DNA of 64,000 bases from Paenibacillus oleatilyticus. GTDB lineage: Bacteria; Bacillota; Bacilli; Paenibacillales; NBRC-103111. The stretch is from NCBI RefSeq assembly GCF_018998565.1, contig NZ_JAHNZO010000032.1:1-64000 (forward strand). The letters are read 5' to 3'. Position numbers and translations under genes: made by a program. This document shows positions 60,358-64,000 of this stretch, in pieces. Within the stretch, counting starts at the first letter, position 1, and each line of letters starts with the position of its first letter. The notes beneath the pieces are model-generated. The model was not told the origin of the DNA and ran no database searches. It saw only the letters and a list, made by a program, of their open reading frames with translations.

Positions 60358-60460
60358 CCTCGCGGCGGCAGGAGTTTGTTCGCGAAGGTAGAATATTTGT
60401 ACATAAGCAGGATGAACGAATGTGCCGTCATTGACGGCGGTCGCGCGTTTGTCGGGACCG

Positions 60461-60480
60461 TCGGAATCAGCGGATTCCGA
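60461..60480. other. Small hairpin in the gap before the zinc-ribbon gene
   Basis: TCGGAATC/GATTCCGA, 8-bp stem with a 4-base loop and no U-tract. A second short dyad, GCCGTCA/ACGGC, lies at about 60424-60438. Confidence 0.5.
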
Positions 60481-60526
60481 TCGTTTGAGAAAGGTTTGGC
60501 GTTGCTGCCAAAAGGAGTGGTAGTTG

Positions 60527-60943
60527 TTGCATAAGCCGTGCAAGTGTGGTAAGGCGATGGGCATTCGTCTTCGTACCGTCATTTACCAAAACAAAGTCGA
60601 GATCGGGAACGTTCCGATTTTCTCGTGCGACACCTGCAACCGCAGCGAGGTGTTTGCCGAAGTGAAGCCGGAATTGACCGGACTCATCGGCAAGCTCGGC
60701 AGCGAGCCGGAGAAGCAATCGCTTCAGTTTGACGATGTATGCGAAATCGCCCATTTGATGGTCAAAGTAACGGAGAAAAAAAGGGCAGCCGACCCCGTAG
60801 AGACAATAATCCAAGAAAGAATCAACGAACTGCTTGATCTGCTGCTATTGGCCCAGTCGCTGGACGACGGCGGATGGATTGACGACGTCCGCAAAAGACT
60901 GTCGCAAATCGCCAAGCATTCGGTAACGGTACACGATTTTTGA
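60527..60943 (+). CDS. Small zinc-ribbon protein of unknown function
   Basis: A 138-aa protein with a CxC (KPCKCGKAM) and a CxxC (SCDTCNRSEVF) pair within the first 40 residues, likely a single zinc-ribbon site. A helical C-terminal half follows (LLDLLLLAQSLDD). The start is TTG at 60524 or 60527, with AAAGGAG at 60511-60517; I take 60527 for its spacing. It is followed by an intrinsic terminator, so it is transcribed separately from ccpA. I do not recognise a named family. Confidence 0.68.
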   Translation: MHKPCKCGKAMGIRLRTVIYQNKVEIGNVPIFSCDTCNRSEVFAEVKPELTGLIGKLGSEPEKQSLQFDDVCEIAHLMVKVTEKKRAADPVETIIQERINELLDLLLLAQSLDDGGWIDDVRKRLSQIAKHSVTVHDF

Positions 60944-60972
60944 AAGCCGCTGCTCCGCAGTTGGCTTTTTTT
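60943..60972 (+). terminator. Intrinsic terminator after the zinc-ribbon gene
   Basis: AAGCC-g-CTGC-tcc-GCAG-tt-GGCTT stem followed by six T. Confidence 0.85.
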
Positions 60973-61097
60973 GTGTCTTTTTGATACTATATTCATAGGA
61001 CTATGACCAATTCGTTGCGAAAACAAGCATTTTGTCGTATGATAAGGCTAAATGACATGATCGCATTATACTTTTTAGAACAATGGAGAGAATGGCC

Positions 61098-62111
61098 GTG
61101 ACTGTGACAATTTATGATGTAGCCAGAGAAGCAGGCGTTTCCATGGCAACCGTTTCCAGGGTTGTCAATAATAACCCGAACGTGAAGCCGCAGACGCGCA
61201 AGAAGGTGTTTGAGGCGATTGAGCGTTTAGGCTACCGTCCGAATGCCGTAGCAAGAGGCTTAGCCAGCAAGAAAACGACAACGGTCGGCGTGGTCATTCC
61301 CGATATTTCCAACTCGATCTTTTCCGAGGTTGCGCGCGGCATCGAAGATATCGCGAATATGTATCACTACAATATTATTTTATCCAATGCGGACAAGAAG
61401 AAGGAAAAAGAAATCCGCGTGATCAACACCTTGCTGGAGAAGCAAGTGGACGGACTGCTCTTCATGGGCGGGGCGATTACCGAGGAACACATTCAGGCGT
61501 TCAAGACGTCTTCGGTTCCGGTGGTGCTGTGTGCGACGGCGGATGAACAGCGGACGATTCCTTCGGTCGATATCGACCATGAGAAGGCGGCGTTTGACGC
61601 CGTGAACGTGCTGCTGGAGAACGGACACCGCGATATCGCCATGATTTCCGGCACTTTGCAGGACCCGGCCAATGGTTACGCCCGTTACCAAGGGTACAAG
61701 AAAGCGCTCGAAGCCGCGAACATTCCGCTGCGCGAAGAACTGGTTCGCATCGGGAACTACCGCTATGAATCGGGTCTGGAAGTAACGAAGTACTTCCTGG
61801 AGCTGGAAAACCGTCCTACGGCGATCTTTGCCGCAACGGACGAGATGGCGATTGGAGCGATTCACACGCTGCAGGATAACGGCTTGAAGGTTCCGGAAGA
61901 CATGTCCGTCATCAGCGTGGACAACATTCGGATGGCTTCTATGGTTCGTCCGCTGCTGACAACGGTTGCTCAACCGATGTATGATATCGGTGCCGTGGCG
62001 ATGCGCTTGTTGACCAAGCTGATGAACAAAGAAACGAAGGATGCTTCGGAGCTGTCGCAGGTTATTTTGCCGCATGAAGTGATTTATAGAAATTCGGTGG
62101 CTCATCGCTAA
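61098..62111 (+). CDS. ccpA: Catabolite control protein A
   Basis: A 337-aa LacI-family global regulator. The N-terminus [22 protein letters not shown] and the hinge [15 protein letters not shown] match CcpA closely, including the residues used with HPr-Ser-P. I start at GTG 61098 because GGAGAG lies 7 bases upstream and the CcpA N-terminus normally begins at this point; in-frame ATGs at 61083 and 61092 would add 3-5 residues. It binds cre sites with HPr-Ser-P to repress or activate carbon genes, and may act on the PTS and sugar-acid operons in this window. A terminator hairpin overlaps its stop codon. Confidence 0.94.
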   Translation: MTVTIYDVAREAGVSMATVSRVVNNNPNVKPQTRKKVFEAIERLGYRPNAVARGLASKKTTTVGVVIPDISNSIFSEVARGIEDIANMYHYNIILSNADKKKEKEIRVINTLLEKQVDGLLFMGGAITEEHIQAFKTSSVPVVLCATADEQRTIPSVDIDHEKAAFDAVNVLLENGHRDIAMISGTLQDPANGYARYQGYKKALEAANIPLREELVRIGNYRYESGLEVTKYFLELENRPTAIFAATDEMAIGAIHTLQDNGLKVPEDMSVISVDNIRMASMVRPLLTTVAQPMYDIGAVAMRLLTKLMNKETKDASELSQVILPHEVIYRNSVAHR

Positions 62112-62129
62112 TATGAGCCACTTTCTTTT
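62097..62129 (+). terminator. Intrinsic terminator overlapping the ccpA stop
   Basis: GTGGCTCAT (62097-62105) pairs with ATGAGCCAC (62113-62121), then TTTCTTTTG. The last codons and stop of ccpA form part of the stem and loop. Confidence 0.8.
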
Positions 62130-62149
62130 GTAAAAAGGGGGATTCGGGG

Positions 62150-62851
62150 TTGACGTACGGTAAATTAGGCGTCATCGGCGCGATGAAGGAAGAAATCGAA
62201 CTGTTCCACGAGCATATGGAGCAGGTGCGGGAATCGATTAAGGCGGGAATCACGTTCTACGAAGGCGTTTTCCACGGGAAAAGCATCGTTCTGTGCAAAT
62301 CGGGCGTAGGCAAAGTGAACGCTGCGGTAACGACACAGATTTTGATCGATACCTACGGCGTGGAAGCCGTAATCTTCACCGGAGTGGCAGGGGCGGTCGA
62401 CCCGTCGCTGAACGTCGGCGATATCGTGGTGTCGACGGAGTGCCTTCAGCACGATATGGACGTAACGGCCCTTGGATTTCCGCGGGGGACGATTCCTTAC
62501 GAGGCGACGTCGGTTTTTGCCGCCGATGAGGGATTGCGCAGTGCTGCAGCCGGAGCGAGCCGGGAACTGTTCGGTGCGGTCAAGGAAGGACGAGTGCTGT
62601 CGGGCGACCAGTTTATCGCCAGCCGGGAGACGGTCCAATTGCTGCATAAGGAGCTTCAAGGCGCATGCGTCGAGATGGAGGGTGCGGCGGTCGCACAGGC
62701 TTGCTCGATGAACGGCATCCCGTTCGTCATCATCCGTTCCATGTCCGACAAGGCGGACGGATCGGCGCACGTCAATTTTGCGGAATTCACCGTCCAGGCA
62801 TCCGAGAACTCATACCGCATCGTGGATCAGATTATCAAACGCCTGTCATAG
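62150..62851 (+). CDS. mtnN: 5'-methylthioadenosine/S-adenosylhomocysteine nucleosidase
   Basis: A 233-aa nucleosidase that cleaves adenine from MTA and SAH in methionine salvage and the activated methyl cycle. Visible signatures: GVIGAMKEEIELF (catalytic Glu near 14), GVGKVNAA, FTGVAGAVDPSLNVGDIVVS, VEMEGAAVAQ and the catalytic Asp in RSMSDKAD. It starts at TTG 62150 with AAAAAGGGGG about 9 bases upstream. It stands between the ccpA terminator and glyS and has no obvious partner in the window. Confidence 0.94.
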   Translation: MTYGKLGVIGAMKEEIELFHEHMEQVRESIKAGITFYEGVFHGKSIVLCKSGVGKVNAAVTTQILIDTYGVEAVIFTGVAGAVDPSLNVGDIVVSTECLQHDMDVTALGFPRGTIPYEATSVFAADEGLRSAAAGASRELFGAVKEGRVLSGDQFIASRETVQLLHKELQGACVEMEGAAVAQACSMNGIPFVIIRSMSDKADGSAHVNFAEFTVQASENSYRIVDQIIKRLS

Positions 62852-62908
62852 GGTTGACGGACACCGGAAGCGGTCGAAACCAGAGAAGTAGAAGGAGAGA
62901 ATATAACG

Positions 62909-64000
62909 ATGTCATCCGTAACGATGGAACAATTGGTCGCTTTGGCCAAGCACAGAGGCTTTATTTTCCCGGGCTCCGAAATTTACGGCGGTCTTGCCAA
63001 TACGTGGGACTACGGTCCGCTCGGCGTTGAGCTGAAAAATAACATTAAGCGCGCCTGGTGGAAAAAGTTCATTCAAGAATCCCCGTACAATGTCGGTCTG
63101 GACGCGGCTATTCTGATGAACCCTCAAGCTTGGGTTGCATCCGGCCATGTAGGCAACTTCAACGACCCGATGATCGACTGCAAGCAGTGTAAAGTGCGTC
63201 ACCGCGCGGACAAATTGATTGAGAACGCCTTGGCGGAAAAAGGCATCGAAATGATCGTCGACGGCCTGTCGTTTGCCGAGATGGAGAAGCTGATCGCCGA
63301 GCATAAGATCGTTTGCCCGGACTGCGGAAAGTTGGATTACACCGAAATTCGTCAGTTTAACCTGATGTTCAAAACGTTCCAAGGCGTAACCGAATCGAGC
63401 GCGAATGTCGTTTATATGCGTCCGGAGACGGCGCAGGGCATTTTCGTCAACTTCAAGAACGTTCAGCGCACCATGCGCAAAAAGCTGCCGTTCGGCATCG
63501 GTCAGATCGGCAAAAGCTTCCGGAACGAAATTACGCCGGGGAACTTTACTTTCCGTACTCGCGAGTTCGAGCAAATGGAGCTTGAATTTTTCTGCAAGCC
63601 GGGCGAAGACCTGCAATGGTTCGAATACTGGCGTTCGTATTGCCGCGACTGGCTCTTGAACCTCGGCATCACGGAAGCGAACATCCGTCTGCGTGACCAC
63701 TCGGACGACGAGTTGTCCCATTATTCCAATGCGACGACGGACATCGAATACAAATTCCCGTTCGGCTGGGGCGAGCTGTGGGGCATCGCCGACCGCACGG
63801 ATTACGATTTAAAGCAGCACATGACGCATTCCGGCGAAGATTTCAATTATATCGAGCAAGAAACGAACGAGCGGTATATTCCGTACTGCATCGAGCCGTC
63901 GCTGGGTGCGGACCGGGTAACGCTGGCGTTCCTGATCGACGCGTTCGAGGAGCAGAAGCTGGAAGGCGACGACAGCCGGACGGTATTGCATCTGCATCCG
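62909..64000 (+). CDS. glyS: Glycyl-tRNA synthetase, single-chain class II, 3'-truncated by window
   Basis: The open frame runs from ATG 62909 (SD GAAGGAGAG) to the window edge without a stop: 364 codons of an expected about 460. This is the eukaryote/archaea-type single-chain (alpha2) GlyRS found in many Bacillota. Motifs: [14 protein letters not shown] at the start, a CxxC pair (CKQCK) and a second Cys pair (CPDCG), class II motif 2 ([21 protein letters not shown]) and [16 protein letters not shown] near the right edge. Only 57 bases separate it from mtnN, and I see no T-box leader in them. Confidence 0.95.
   Translation, partial: MSSVTMEQLVALAKHRGFIFPGSEIYGGLANTWDYGPLGVELKNNIKRAWWKKFIQESPYNVGLDAAILMNPQAWVASGHVGNFNDPMIDCKQCKVRHRADKLIENALAEKGIEMIVDGLSFAEMEKLIAEHKIVCPDCGKLDYTEIRQFNLMFKTFQGVTESSANVVYMRPETAQGIFVNFKNVQRTMRKKLPFGIGQIGKSFRNEITPGNFTFRTREFEQMELEFFCKPGEDLQWFEYWRSYCRDWLLNLGITEANIRLRDHSDDELSHYSNATTDIEYKFPFGWGELWGIADRTDYDLKQHMTHSGEDFNYIEQETNERYIPYCIEPSLGADRVTLAFLIDAFEEQKLEGDDSRTVLHLHP

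Noticed and set aside
62852-62908. T-box leader before glyS
   Set aside because: Only 57 bases separate it from mtnN; there is no specifier loop, T-box sequence or terminator/antiterminator pair.

Overview
The window is a high-GC Bacillota chromosome segment. CcpA, a PTS IICBA/Enzyme I pair, a single-chain glycyl-tRNA synthetase, typical Gram-positive Shine-Dalgarno (SD) sequences and a large lipopeptide synthetase all point to Paenibacillus or a close relative. I see no rRNA, tRNA, CRISPR array, transposase or phage gene.

Region 1 (1-30386) is most of a non-ribosomal lipopeptide cluster cut by the left edge. Three synthetases are followed by two ABC exporters. The domain order is E, C-A-T, C-A-T, C | half-C, A-T-E, C-A-T, C-A-T, C-A-T, C | half-C, A-T-TE. 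Specificity codes read by eye predict D-X1 (module mostly off-window), Dab2, Dab3, D-Phe4, an aliphatic residue 5, Dab6, Dab7 and Leu8-like. That is the layout of octapeptin C-type lipopeptides (3+4+1 modules, epimerisation at residues 1 and 4, cyclising TE). Two features stand out: each subunit boundary has a full C domain followed by a second, truncated C domain, and the thioesterase has Cys in place of the nucleophilic Ser.

Region 2 (30441-39526) holds a sulfonate/nitrate/taurine-type ABC importer (minus strand), a secreted protein with a copper-amine-oxidase-N-like domain, and a NarL-type two-component system. The two-component system is divergent from an ATPase plus two ABC-2 permeases, as in the linearmycin-resistance LnrJKLMN module. 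A perfect 11-bp inverted repeat sits between the divergent units.

Region 3 (39527-42622) has an unknown 198-aa protein, then a TetR regulator and an MFS efflux protein sharing a divergent promoter region with three copies of the operator TATAC-N5-GTAT.

Region 4 (42623-49171) is a sugar-acid operon: LacI regulator, LarA-family (nickel-pincer racemase-like) protein, FGGY gluconokinase, mannonate-oxidoreductase-like SDR and, after a nested palindrome, 6-phosphogluconate dehydrogenase. Together they suggest a route from mannonate or fructuronate through gluconate into the pentose phosphate pathway.

Region 5 (49176-64000) is mostly housekeeping: shikimate kinase, rhodanese, paired fluoride channels, an EPSP synthase with an unusual glyphosate-loop sequence, a C39-like peptidase, a CoA-binding protein, ThiE, a three-repeat Gln/Ser/Gly-rich protein, a PTS operon without HPr, a DJ-1/PfpI protein, a VanZ-like protein, a zinc-ribbon protein, CcpA, MTA/SAH nucleosidase and the 5' part of glyS.
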